Source of the DNA: CAZZKE01 sp964655005
Lineage (GTDB): Bacteria > Pseudomonadota > Alphaproteobacteria > Rhodospirillales > JABHCV01
Direction: 5' to 3'
Assembly (NCBI GenBank): GCA_964655005.1
Contig: CAZZKE010000018.1
Coordinates: 1-42,258 of the forward strand
DNA: 42,258 bases
The notes beneath the pieces are model-generated. The model had not been told where the DNA came from. It saw nothing but the letters and a program-made list of their open reading frames with translations, and did no database searches. A program made the position numbers and the translations under genes. Positions within the stretch are counted from its first letter, which is position 1. Each line of letters starts with the position of its first letter. Shown one piece after another: positions 25,338-31,888 of the stretch.

Positions 25338-25964
25338 CTATTGGCTCGACCAGACAATACGGGCGATCCAATCGACGTCTTCGATTTCCAGTTCATGGTC
25401 CGGGTATTCCGGATTGATCGACGCCAACTCGATTTTCCTGGCGGTCTGGCGGCGCAGGACCTTGGCCATAACTTCCCCGCCCGCCGTTTTGACGACGACA
25501 CGGTCGCCGCGACGCACGCTGGAATCCGGCGAAACAATAACGGTGTCACCGTCGCGATACAGCGGCTTCATGCTGTCGCCGGAAATTTCCAGTGCATAGG
25601 CATGGGAATCCGCCAGGCCGGGAAACGGTATTTCGTCCCACGAACCGCCGGTCGGATAACCGGCGTCATCGAAAAACCCCTCTGCCCCGGCCTGGGCGAA
25701 ACCGATCAGCGGCACGTTTTGATAGGCGCCGCCGCCATCGCCGATATAGGACATGAATTCGCCCATGCTGGCGCCGGTGGCTTGCAGAATTTTGGAAATG
25801 CTCTCGGTGCTCGGCCAGCGCAGTTTGCCCTGCGCCGTCGAACGTTTCGATTTGTTGAACGTGGTGGCGTCCAGTCCCGAAGCCCGGGCCAGTCCCGAGG
25901 CCGAGAAACCGTGCTCGCGGGCCAGGGTATCGATGGCGTACCAGATTTCAGAGTGTTTCAGCAT
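25338..25964 (-). CDS. S24-family (LexA/CI-like) self-cleaving transcriptional repressor
   Basis: This 208-residue protein has an N-terminal helix-turn-helix (about 8-65; FSASGLARASGLDATTFNKSKR) and a C-terminal peptidase S24 domain. The catalytic pair is Ser131 (ISGDSMKPLY) and Lys168 (GEVMAKVLRR), 37 residues apart as in LexA. A possible Ala92-Gly93 cleavage site lies in FAQAGAEG. Such repressors are inactivated by RecA-stimulated self-cleavage or sense other signals. It is divergent from the first gene of the phage-like cluster across an AT-rich control region, so it is the obvious candidate repressor. It differs from host LexA in its N-terminus. Confidence 0.85.
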   Translation of the reverse strand: MLKHSEIWYAIDTLAREHGFSASGLARASGLDATTFNKSKRSTAQGKLRWPSTESISKILQATGASMGEFMSYIGDGGGAYQNVPLIGFAQAGAEGFFDDAGYPTGGSWDEIPFPGLADSHAYALEISGDSMKPLYRDGDTVIVSPDSSVRRGDRVVVKTAGGEVMAKVLRRQTARKIELASINPEYPDHELEIEDVDWIARIVWSSQ

Positions 25965-26018
25965 AGGAACATTTTCGTATATTTCCCGGTAAATTGCACG
26001 AAAAAAATCCAGTTTATA

Positions 26019-26058
26019 ATAGGAATAAAAAAGTATTTACCGTTGACATAGGAATAAA
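26019..26058. repeat. Two direct ATAGGAATAAA repeats, candidate repressor operators
   Basis: ATAGGAATAAA occurs at 26019-26029 and 26048-26058, 29 bp apart, which is close to three helical turns, in the divergent region between the S24 repressor and the phage-like cluster. The second copy overlaps the -35/spacer of the cluster promoter. A related inverted sequence (ATAGGGAACAAA on the minus strand) covers 26086-26097. Binding by the S24 protein is inference. Confidence 0.45.
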
Positions 26059-26071
26059 TAGAACATAATAG
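26043..26071 (+). promoter_or_regulatory. Promoter of the phage-like cluster
   Basis: A consensus -35 TTGACA (26043-26048) and a TAATAG -10 (26066-26071) are 17 bp apart in AT-rich DNA. Transcription would begin near 26077 and enter the first cluster gene, whose AGGAGG ribosome site lies at 26103-26108. Confidence 0.6.
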
Positions 26072-26077
26072 ACAAAT

Positions 26078-26092
26078 GTTCATCATTTGTTC
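26078..26092. promoter_or_regulatory. Alphaproteobacterial LexA (SOS) box
   Basis: GTTC-ATCATTT-GTTC matches the GTTC-N7-GTTC direct-repeat box of alphaproteobacterial LexA exactly. It sits just after the -10 of the cluster promoter, across the predicted transcription start, an ideal place for repression. This would put the cluster under DNA-damage control. The first GTTC is also one arm of a GAACAT-N9-ATGTTC inverted repeat (26061-26081). Confidence 0.6.
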
Positions 26093-26114
26093 CCTATTTT
26101 TCAGGAGGATTATA

Positions 26115-26525
26115 TTGTCCCGCTCCCGTTCAAATTCCATTTGTCTGCCGCCGCGATTGTCCAATGTCGATGAATTGCCGTTTATCGACGCCGAAGAGGC
26201 GTGGTTCTGGTTTATGCACAGCCAGCGTGCCCGTATCGAGGGCGGCTGCTTCAGGGGCGCCGGCGGCGGTCCGGTCCGGCCCTGCGAACCGGACGACCTG
26301 TACCGGGCGGTCATGGACCTGGCCCGGCGACGGGTAATCGGTCGGGAACACCTGAAGGTGCTGGCGCGGTTCGGTTTTGACGATTGCCCGCCAGACCCCC
26401 GCCTTGACGATCAGGCCCGCGCCCACAGCCTGTGGCGCGAAGCCCTCGACAGGTTGACCACGGTGTTGGCCGGTAAAGGCATCATCGATACCGGAGATAA
26501 CCGGGGTATCGGCAATGCCGTGTAG
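26115..26525 (+). CDS. Conserved hypothetical protein, first gene of the phage-like cluster
   Basis: This 136-residue, mainly helical protein starts at TTG 26115, six nt after AGGAGG; an in-frame ATG at 26076 lies over the LexA box and predicted transcription start and is rejected. Conserved-looking segments are EEAWFWFMHSQRARIEGG, PCEPDDLYRAVMDLARRR, REHLKVLARFGF and a C-terminal LWREALDRLTTVLAGKGI. I recall similar alphaproteobacterial proteins without known function. No signal peptide or membrane helix. Its place as first gene behind a LexA-type box makes a regulatory role for the later genes possible but unproven. Confidence 0.65.
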   Translation: MSRSRSNSICLPPRLSNVDELPFIDAEEAWFWFMHSQRARIEGGCFRGAGGGPVRPCEPDDLYRAVMDLARRRVIGREHLKVLARFGFDDCPPDPRLDDQARAHSLWREALDRLTTVLAGKGIIDTGDNRGIGNAV

Positions 26526-26961
26526 GCCTGCCGATTCGCCGCGTCGCGCCCTGGTGGTTTTTGCCGATCACACCGATCTGGCCTGGTTGAAAGTGCTGGG
26601 ACGCGGTTTCAGGCATTGCTTCGCGGTCATTGAAAGCGCACCGGGGGGCGAGGGTGGGCCGCCGGCGTGGGTAATCTACAATCCGCTATCCCATTGCACC
26701 GAAATAGCCATCGTCACCGGATTGGACGGCCCGGCTATCGCCGGACATTATCGGGCGATGGGTTATCGGGTCGTCGGGACCAGAGTCGCTCAACCGCCCG
26801 AACGCGCCGCCCCGTGGCGACCGTATACATGCGTAGAGGCGGTGAAGCGGGTACTCGGCCTTAGGGCGCCATGGATTTTTACGCCACAAAAACTGTATAA
26901 AATCCTTTATAAGGAAAATATAAATAATTTTATCTTGACAAAAGGATTAAATTCAGAGTAA
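26515..26961 (+). CDS. Unknown protein, possible permuted papain-like (LRAT/NlpC-type) fold
   Basis: This 148-residue protein overlaps the preceding gene by 11 nt. It shows GRGFRHCFAVIE (His34), AWVIYNPLSH (His60) and then YTCVEAVKRVLGL (Cys106) followed by FTPQKLYKIL. A His-containing strand before a Cys at the start of a helix is the order found in circularly permuted NlpC/P60-like (LRAT-type) cysteine enzymes, so a hydrolase or acyltransferase is conceivable. The last ~20 codons are AT-rich and overlap the next promoter region. Function remains inference. Confidence 0.55.
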   Translation: MPCRPADSPRRALVVFADHTDLAWLKVLGRGFRHCFAVIESAPGGEGGPPAWVIYNPLSHCTEIAIVTGLDGPAIAGHYRAMGYRVVGTRVAQPPERAAPWRPYTCVEAVKRVLGLRAPWIFTPQKLYKILYKENINNFILTKGLNSE

Positions 26962-26964
26962 GTT
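26935..26964 (+). promoter_or_regulatory. Candidate second promoter before the structural genes
   Basis: TTGACA (26935-26940) lies in a strongly AT-rich stretch overlapping the end of the preceding gene. A weak -10, TAAGTT (26959-26964), is 18 bp downstream; TACAAT occurs a little further on but with long spacing. AATCCTTT and AAAGGATT form an inverted repeat around the -35. Transcripts from here would meet the terminator at 27037 before the first structural gene. Confidence 0.4.
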
Positions 26965-27036
26965 ACAATCTAACGAAAGGGCACAACTGTGTCTATGTCG
27001 GGCCGTCCCCTCGAACGGGAACAGGCGGTTCGACGA

Positions 27037-27067
27037 CCCGCCGCGGTTTTCCCCGGCGGGTTTTTTT
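27037..27067 (+). terminator. Intrinsic terminator upstream of the portal block
   Basis: CCCGCC (27037-27042) pairs with GGCGGG (27055-27060) around a 12-nt loop, followed directly by seven T. It ends 34 nt before the start codon at 27102, leaving little room for a promoter between. Read-through seems needed to express the structural genes. Confidence 0.75.
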
Positions 27068-27101
27068 ATCCAGTTCCATTTGTTTATAGAGGAGACCGAT
27101 C

Positions 27102-27317
27102 ATGGGAGGACTTTTCTCGCCGCCCTCGCCGCCATCGCCGCCGCCGCCGTTACCGGTCATTGATGACGGTGCCGGCGAAACAAAACGCCGTCTCGAAGCC
27201 ATCGCCCGCCGCCGCCGCGGGCGGGCCGGCACGATCGTTACTTCGGCCCGTGGCGTCCGTGGTTTGTTGACCGCGGCCGCGGCGGTCCCGAAACGCAAAT
27301 CCCTGCTTGGTGAATAG
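27102..27317 (+). CDS. Small phage protein preceding the portal gene
   Basis: This 71-residue protein begins MGGLFS, continues with a proline tract (about residues 7-18) and a basic helix (KRRLEAIARRRRGRAG), and ends KRKSLLGE. Small proteins with a Pro-rich start, a GRA-T-I-T core and a LLG-type end occur beside head-tail connector genes in many podoviruses; their role is unclear. It has a good GAGGAG site and lies 9 nt before the portal gene. No catalytic motif is evident. Confidence 0.65.
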   Translation: MGGLFSPPSPPSPPPPLPVIDDGAGETKRRLEAIARRRRGRAGTIVTSARGVRGLLTAAAAVPKRKSLLGE

Positions 27318-27326
27318 GACGGGACA

Positions 27327-28895
27327 ATGGAAAATCAGAAAACCGTTCCGATACCGCAGGGCGCGCCGGGTTTAAGCCCGCAAGATGTACTCGGTCGCTA
27401 TCGGCGGGCGCTCAAGCTTCGCCAGCCGTGGGAAAGTCATTGGCGGGAATGTTACGAGTTTGCCCTGCCCCGGCGCGAAGGCGGCCTTGGGTCGGCGTCG
27501 CCCGGCAGCAAACAATATGATCGCCTGTTCGACGGCACCGCGCCCGATGCGGTCGAGCAACTGGCGGCCAGTATACTTTCCGAACTGACGCCACCATGGG
27601 GTCAATGGTTCGGCATAATAGCCGGACCCGAACTGGAAACACAGGACGCGGACGAACTGGCCAGTGAATTCGAGCGAATTTCGGCAGTGCTTAAATCGGC
27701 TTTCGACCGTTCCAATTTCGCCGTCGAAATGCACCAGTGTTATCTCGATCTGGTAACGGCGGGCACCGCCTCGCTGCTGCTGGAGGAAGCCGGACCCGGC
27801 GAGCAGTCGGCATTTCGTTTCACCGCCGTGCCGTTGTCGCAACTGGTTCTGGAAGAAGGCCCGAGCGGTCGTCTGGATACCACTTACCGGCGTTCGGATA
27901 TGTCCCGGGCGCGGTTGCTGGCGCGGTTCCCCAAGGCCCGGTTGCCCGATTCGCGATCCGGTCCGGGCGGGGTCGCCGAAGAGCGGGATTTTCCGGTGAT
28001 CGAGGCGGTGATTCCGGCCCCGGCGGGTGGCTTCAACTACATGGCGGTACTGGAAGCGGATGACACCGGCAATACGCCCGTAAGGTTGGCCGATGGCTAC
28101 TTCAGGTATTCGCCGTTCATCAATTTCCGCTGGCTGAAAGGGCCGGGGGAAGTCTACGGGCGTTCTCCGGTGATGAAGGCGCTGCCCGATATCAAGACCG
28201 CCAACAAAGTGGTTGAGCTCATTTTAAAAAATGCTTCGATTGCGGTCACCGGCATCTGGCAGGCCGACGACGACGGCGTTCTCAATCCGGCCAACATCCG
28301 CCTGGTGCCGGGCGCCATCATCCCCAAGGCGGTCGGTTCGGCGGGGTTGACGCCGTTGCAGGCGCCGGGGCGTTTCGATATTTCCGAACTGGTGCTCGAC
28401 CGGTTGCGCCAGGGCATCCGTCGCGCCCTGCTGGCCGATAAACTGGGTCAGATCGATGCTCCCCGCATGTCGGCGACCGAAGTTCTGGAACGTTCGGCGG
28501 AAATGGCCCGCCTGCTTGGCGCCACCTACGGGCGTTTGCAGTCGGAATTGCTGATGCCGCTGGTTACCCGGGCCATGGCCATTCTGAAACGCCGGGGCGA
28601 GATCGAAGACATCACCATCGACGGTCGCATCATCGACCTGGAATACCGCTCGCCGCTGGCTCGCCAGAATGCATTGCGGCAGACCGGCGGCGTCCTGCAA
28701 TGGCTGGAGACTCTGCGGGGTCTGGGACCCGAGGCGCTGGCCACAATCGATGCCCCGGCCACCGCGCGGTGGCTGGCCGGGGCGTTCTCCGTTCCCGGCG
28801 ACCTGCTGGTGAAAGAACCCGCCGGACCGGTAGTTGATCTGCTGGAGAATTTGATCTCGCGGCCCGGATCAGCGGAGACCGGCGATGAACAATAA
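27327..28895 (+). CDS. Phage portal (head-to-tail connector) protein, T7 gp8-like
   Basis: This 522-residue protein matches the podovirus head-tail connector family. It begins with a LGRYRRALKLRQPWESHWRECYEFALP helix typical of the family. Later landmarks are YDRLFDGTAPDAVEQLAASILSELTPP, GPGEVYGRSPVMKALPDIKTANKVVE, and MSATEVLERSAEM near the C-terminal third. Portals form the dodecameric ring at one capsid vertex for DNA entry and exit. Length is close to T7 gp8 (536). It overlaps the next gene by 11 nt. No break is seen, so the protein should be functional. Confidence 0.9.
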   Translation: MENQKTVPIPQGAPGLSPQDVLGRYRRALKLRQPWESHWRECYEFALPRREGGLGSASPGSKQYDRLFDGTAPDAVEQLAASILSELTPPWGQWFGIIAGPELETQDADELASEFERISAVLKSAFDRSNFAVEMHQCYLDLVTAGTASLLLEEAGPGEQSAFRFTAVPLSQLVLEEGPSGRLDTTYRRSDMSRARLLARFPKARLPDSRSGPGGVAEERDFPVIEAVIPAPAGGFNYMAVLEADDTGNTPVRLADGYFRYSPFINFRWLKGPGEVYGRSPVMKALPDIKTANKVVELILKNASIAVTGIWQADDDGVLNPANIRLVPGAIIPKAVGSAGLTPLQAPGRFDISELVLDRLRQGIRRALLADKLGQIDAPRMSATEVLERSAEMARLLGATYGRLQSELLMPLVTRAMAILKRRGEIEDITIDGRIIDLEYRSPLARQNALRQTGGVLQWLETLRGLGPEALATIDAPATARWLAGAFSVPGDLLVKEPAGPVVDLLENLISRPGSAETGDEQ

Positions 28896-29142
28896 CCCCG
28901 TCAGGCCCGCCGCCTTCGCCGCCGACAACGAACTGGCGTTGGCCTTCGCCAGATGCTTCCGGGGTCCGGACGGCGAACGGGTAATCGATTACCTGCGGCA
29001 AACGACGCTTGGCCGGGCGCTCGGCCCGGCGGCCACCGACAGCCTGCTGCGCCACACCGAAGGTCAGCGCCAGCTGGTCGCCCGCATTCTGGCCCTGATC
29101 GAACGCGGGCGGCAAAATGCCGACAACAGCCAACTCATGTAG
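28885..29142 (+). CDS. Small Bbp19-like phage protein
   Basis: This 85-residue protein has a core helix region DYLRQTTLGRALGPAATDSLLRHTEGQRQLVARILALIERGR. It resembles the Bbp19-like phage proteins often encoded next to portal or scaffold genes of podoviruses, here between portal and scaffold. It overlaps the portal stop by 11 nt. Role unknown, perhaps in head assembly. Confidence 0.6.
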   Translation: MNNNPVRPAAFAADNELALAFARCFRGPDGERVIDYLRQTTLGRALGPAATDSLLRHTEGQRQLVARILALIERGRQNADNSQLM

Positions 29143-29156
29143 CAAGGGAAATTACC

Positions 29157-29867
29157 ATGCCTGAAGTCCATAATGAAAATACGCCGCAAAGCCCCGCCGA
29201 AACGGCGAACCAGACCGCAAATGAACCGGATGCCACCGCGCCGGAGGGATTGCCCCGGAAGTTCTGGGACGAGACCGGCAAGAATGTCCGCATCGAGGCG
29301 ATGATTAAATCATACGGTGATCTGGAACGCAGGCTGGGCGGACAGGCGGCTTTCGACGTGCCGGATAGTCCCGACGACTATAACGTCGCCGCCCAGGATT
29401 TGCAGCTTGCAGCCGATGCCGAGGTTAATGCCCGCCTGCATGAGGCCGGTTTCAGCCGCGATCAGGCCAAGGTTGTTTACCAGTTGGCCAACGAAAAATT
29501 GCTACCGATGTTCAGCGAACTGGCCCATGACTACGAAACACAGGCCCAGATCGAACGCCTGGAAAGTCATTTCGGCGGGGCCGAAAAATGGCGCGAGACC
29601 TCTCGTCAATTGAACGCCTGGGGCCAGGCCAATCTGCCGGCCGATGTTTTTGACGTGCTGTCGGGCACCTGGGACGGTGTCCTGACCCTGCACCGGATGA
29701 TGGAAACGGGAGAACCCGGCATCGGCTCCGGGGCGGGCGCCGGAAGCGGCGCCGACGAGGGCTCGATAAGGGATATTATGAACAGTCCCCGCTACTGGCG
29801 TGACCGCGACCCGGCAACGGTGGAAAAAGTCCGCCAGGGGTTCAGGAGTCTGTATCCGGATAATTGA
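29157..29867 (+). CDS. Capsid assembly scaffolding protein, T7 gp9-like
   Basis: This 236-residue acidic protein has a disordered Glu/Asn/Pro-rich start (about 1-40), then GLPRKFWDETGKNVRIEAMIKSYGDLERRLG, a motif common in podovirus scaffold proteins. A helical middle, a Gly/Ser/Ala linker (about 190-203) and a short C-terminal helical domain (IMNSPRYWRDRDPATVEKVRQGF) follow. The C-terminal helix is the usual coat-binding part. The ATG at 29157 follows AAGGGAA. In T7-like phages the capsid gene comes next; here it is 2 kb away, beyond a reverse-strand gene pair. Confidence 0.8.
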   Translation: MPEVHNENTPQSPAETANQTANEPDATAPEGLPRKFWDETGKNVRIEAMIKSYGDLERRLGGQAAFDVPDSPDDYNVAAQDLQLAADAEVNARLHEAGFSRDQAKVVYQLANEKLLPMFSELAHDYETQAQIERLESHFGGAEKWRETSRQLNAWGQANLPADVFDVLSGTWDGVLTLHRMMETGEPGIGSGAGAGSGADEGSIRDIMNSPRYWRDRDPATVEKVRQGFRSLYPDN

Positions 29868-29916
29868 CCCGGTTCAAGGGGTCGAAGCGCGTACCCTCTC
29901 CGCGCTCCTCCTTGTC

Positions 29917-29959
29917 GGGGCGGTGGCGTCGCCTGGGTCCATCAGGCCGTCGCCGCCCC
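29917..29959. terminator. Long hairpin between convergent scaffold and ODP-like genes
   Basis: GGGGCGGTGGCG (29917-29928) pairs with 29948-29959, allowing two G-U pairs, and an inner GCCTG/CAGGC stem (29931-29935 with 29943-29947) continues it. It lies in the 117-nt gap between two convergent genes, so a two-way terminator is likely, although no clear T-tract follows on either strand. Confidence 0.6.
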
Positions 29960-29984
29960 GCCTTATCGTGAATGCTCCTTGGTA

Positions 29985-30752
29985 TTAGCCTTCGCTACCT
30001 CCGCCCATGGAATCTATGCCGGAGCCGACATTCAGCCGGGCCAGCCAATCAAGGAATCGTTTGACATCGTCGCCCTTGAAGAACAACCCGTGCTGCGGCG
30101 TCAGGATATCAATTTCAAGCTTGCTGACTGCGGCGATCCAGGCGTCGCGGGCCCGCTGCGAACCAAGCCAGCGGCGATGGAAGCCTTCCATGTATTGAAC
30201 ATGGCTGTTGAAATCGTCAACGTAGAAGCTGTCGTGCTGACGGTGCGGCATCAACGCCGCGCCGATATCGCCGGTCCACAGGATTTTGGCTTCCGGGTCA
30301 TAGACGCTGAAATTTCCCGACGAGTGCATGTAGTGGGCCGGGATCAGTTGCAATGCGATATTGCCGGATAACTGGATTGTCGCGCCCTCGTCGGGAATTG
30401 GCGTAATATTGGCCTCGGCGTCGAAATGGGCGACAAAGCTTGTCCACAGCCATGACAGGTGAATGTTGACGTTTTCGTTGCAGACCTGCCGCCACAGCGG
30501 CAGCGATGAACCGATGTCCGGATCCTGGTGCGACAGGAAAAGATGCTTGACGTTTTCGATTGGAATTTCTTCGGTCAGGGCGGCCAGCATGGGCGGGAAA
30601 ATCTCAATTCCGCCGGGATCAAGAATAATCGCCGATTCACCGCTGGCAATTACTATCTGGTTGGTGTCGATCATCTTTTCCGGCTTGTTCGGATCCTGGC
30701 CGAAGGCCAGCCATTTGTGACCCGGTTTCTGAAATAAGGTTTGCGAAATCAT
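29985..30752 (-). CDS. ODP-type diiron MBL-fold protein, candidate oxygen sensor
   Basis: This 255-residue metallo-beta-lactamase-fold protein resembles the oxygen-binding diiron (ODP) branch of the flavodiiron family. Metal-ligand motifs are LSHQDPDIGSSLPLW (HxDxD type, near residue 74), AHYMHSSGNFSVYD (His, near residue 140), LWTGDIGAAL (Asp) and LTPQHGLF (His). There is no flavodoxin domain, so it is not a full flavodiiron NO/O2 reductase. In Treponema such stand-alone ODPs bind O2 and act with a cytoplasmic chemoreceptor. The next gene upstream on the same strand encodes a chemoreceptor-like protein. The C-terminus is Gly/Ser-rich. Confidence 0.78.
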   Translation of the reverse strand: MISQTLFQKPGHKWLAFGQDPNKPEKMIDTNQIVIASGESAIILDPGGIEIFPPMLAALTEEIPIENVKHLFLSHQDPDIGSSLPLWRQVCNENVNIHLSWLWTSFVAHFDAEANITPIPDEGATIQLSGNIALQLIPAHYMHSSGNFSVYDPEAKILWTGDIGAALMPHRQHDSFYVDDFNSHVQYMEGFHRRWLGSQRARDAWIAAVSKLEIDILTPQHGLFFKGDDVKRFLDWLARLNVGSGIDSMGGGSEG

Positions 30753-30792
30753 TTTAGCTACGTCTCCTCGAAGGCGTTTTCAGCGGCGTTGG

Positions 30793-31527
30793 TTATGATT
30801 TAATGCTTTGCCTGGTGCGTATCTGAAGGTTTGCGCCGATACCCCCGGCGTCCCGGATGGGGCTGCTGGCATTATCGACCATGTGGTGAAGTTGGGCGAC
30901 GTATCCCCGCATGGTCTTGGCCACCTGGTCGAATTCCTCTTCGTGGTTACCGGCGCTGGAGGCCTCAATCGCGATGTTGGTGGCGATGCTGCCGGCCTGG
31001 GAAACGACCTCCGAGACCTCGTTTGCCTCGACCGCCAGTTTATTGACGTCATTGGTCATGCCCCGGACATCGTCAAGCAGAGAGGAAAGCTTGTCGGCGC
31101 GGGATTTGGCCGTCTTGTTCAGCGCCACGGAGGCGAATTCACCCTTGCGCCGCTGCAATTCATTCAGTGCCCGGTTGAGCAGATGAAGTTGATGCAGGAC
31201 CCGCAGCGCGCTGGCGCTCTGGTTGTAGGTTTCCGATTTCAGGCTCAACATGCTGCGATTAACGCCGTTAAGGCGGGCCACCAGTTCCCTGGTGTATTGG
31301 GTCAGCGCCCTGACCGCGTTGCCTTTTTCACCGGCCCGGCCGGCGGCCAGTTCGGCATTCAGGGAAAGAATACGCATGTTCTCCGACAACTCGCCCAGGT
31401 TGCCGAAACTGTGAAAGGCAAACAGGCACTTCGAAAACAACCGGTTGGTATCGGCCTGGATTCGCCCTAGTGGCGAGCGATTTTCGGCGGTATACGCCGG
31501 CCCGGCTGTGGCGGGTTCAGTGCTCAT
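30793..31527 (-). CDS. Soluble chemoreceptor-like (MCP-type) coiled-coil protein
   Basis: This 244-residue, nearly all-helical protein lacks membrane helices and any periplasmic part. Two segments resemble the conserved MCP hairpin helix (LNAAIEAARAGE...): MRILSLNAELAAGRAGEKGN near residue 51, followed by VRALTQYTRELVARL, and SIATNIAIEASSAGNHEEEF near residue 195, followed by QVAKTMRGYVAQL. A canonical kinase-control tip was not found. It lies 40 nt upstream of the ODP-like gene, so the two form an operon. It may be a cytoplasmic signalling partner of the diiron protein; whether it contacts CheA/CheW is uncertain. Confidence 0.65.
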   Translation of the reverse strand: MSTEPATAGPAYTAENRSPLGRIQADTNRLFSKCLFAFHSFGNLGELSENMRILSLNAELAAGRAGEKGNAVRALTQYTRELVARLNGVNRSMLSLKSETYNQSASALRVLHQLHLLNRALNELQRRKGEFASVALNKTAKSRADKLSSLLDDVRGMTNDVNKLAVEANEVSEVVSQAGSIATNIAIEASSAGNHEEEFDQVAKTMRGYVAQLHHMVDNASSPIRDAGGIGANLQIRTRQSIKS

Positions 31528-31888
31528 ATACGCGGCCCCTTCAAGATATTTACGATGGCCTTACCAAGGGTATGGTCACGACCAGTTAACAGACTTTCGC
31601 TTATTAGACTTCTTTTCATCGGAAAATGTCAATTTCGTAGTGATTACAAGCGACAATGAAAGAAAATCGGCTTTCTCAGCCAGATATAGGAAGTCGAGCA
31701 CGCGATTTCTTCCATTTTTTTTCTCACCGCCGGATAACCCTCTCGTAGTTGAAGGCCCGGCGGTTGCGACCCCTGTTCCCCGGCGGCTGTTTTTTTTCGC
31801 CATAACCGGGCCGGCGCAGGGCTGCAAGCGGCCGCGTATGCATCGCCGCCGTATTCTCAATCAACCCATAGCAAAAGGAGAATGACAA
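31528..31888. promoter_or_regulatory. 361-nt control region between the chemoreceptor-like and capsid genes
   Basis: No convincing gene was found here. The left part is AT-rich and should hold divergent promoters. Further right, CCGCCGG (31727-31733) can pair with either of two downstream CCGGCGG copies, at 31757-31763 or 31780-31786. The second is followed within four bases by eight T (31790-31797). This would give alternative hairpins, one terminator-like, about 90 nt before the capsid start. The pairing is by eye only. Confidence 0.35.

Noticed and set aside
24720..26051. Long open reading on the plus strand across the Sel1 and S24 genes
   Set aside because: It is antisense to two genes with clear domains and its translation shows no family features. 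GC-rich DNA often leaves such open frames.
26076..26525. ATG start at 26076 for the first cluster gene
   Set aside because: It would overlap the LexA-type box at the predicted transcription start and lacks a ribosome site; the TTG at 26115 has AGGAGG at proper spacing.
31445..31885. 146-codon plus-strand reading between the chemoreceptor-like and capsid genes
   Set aside because: It starts inside the reverse-strand gene, crosses the AT-rich control region and T-runs, and its product is low-complexity and Pro/Arg/Phe-rich.
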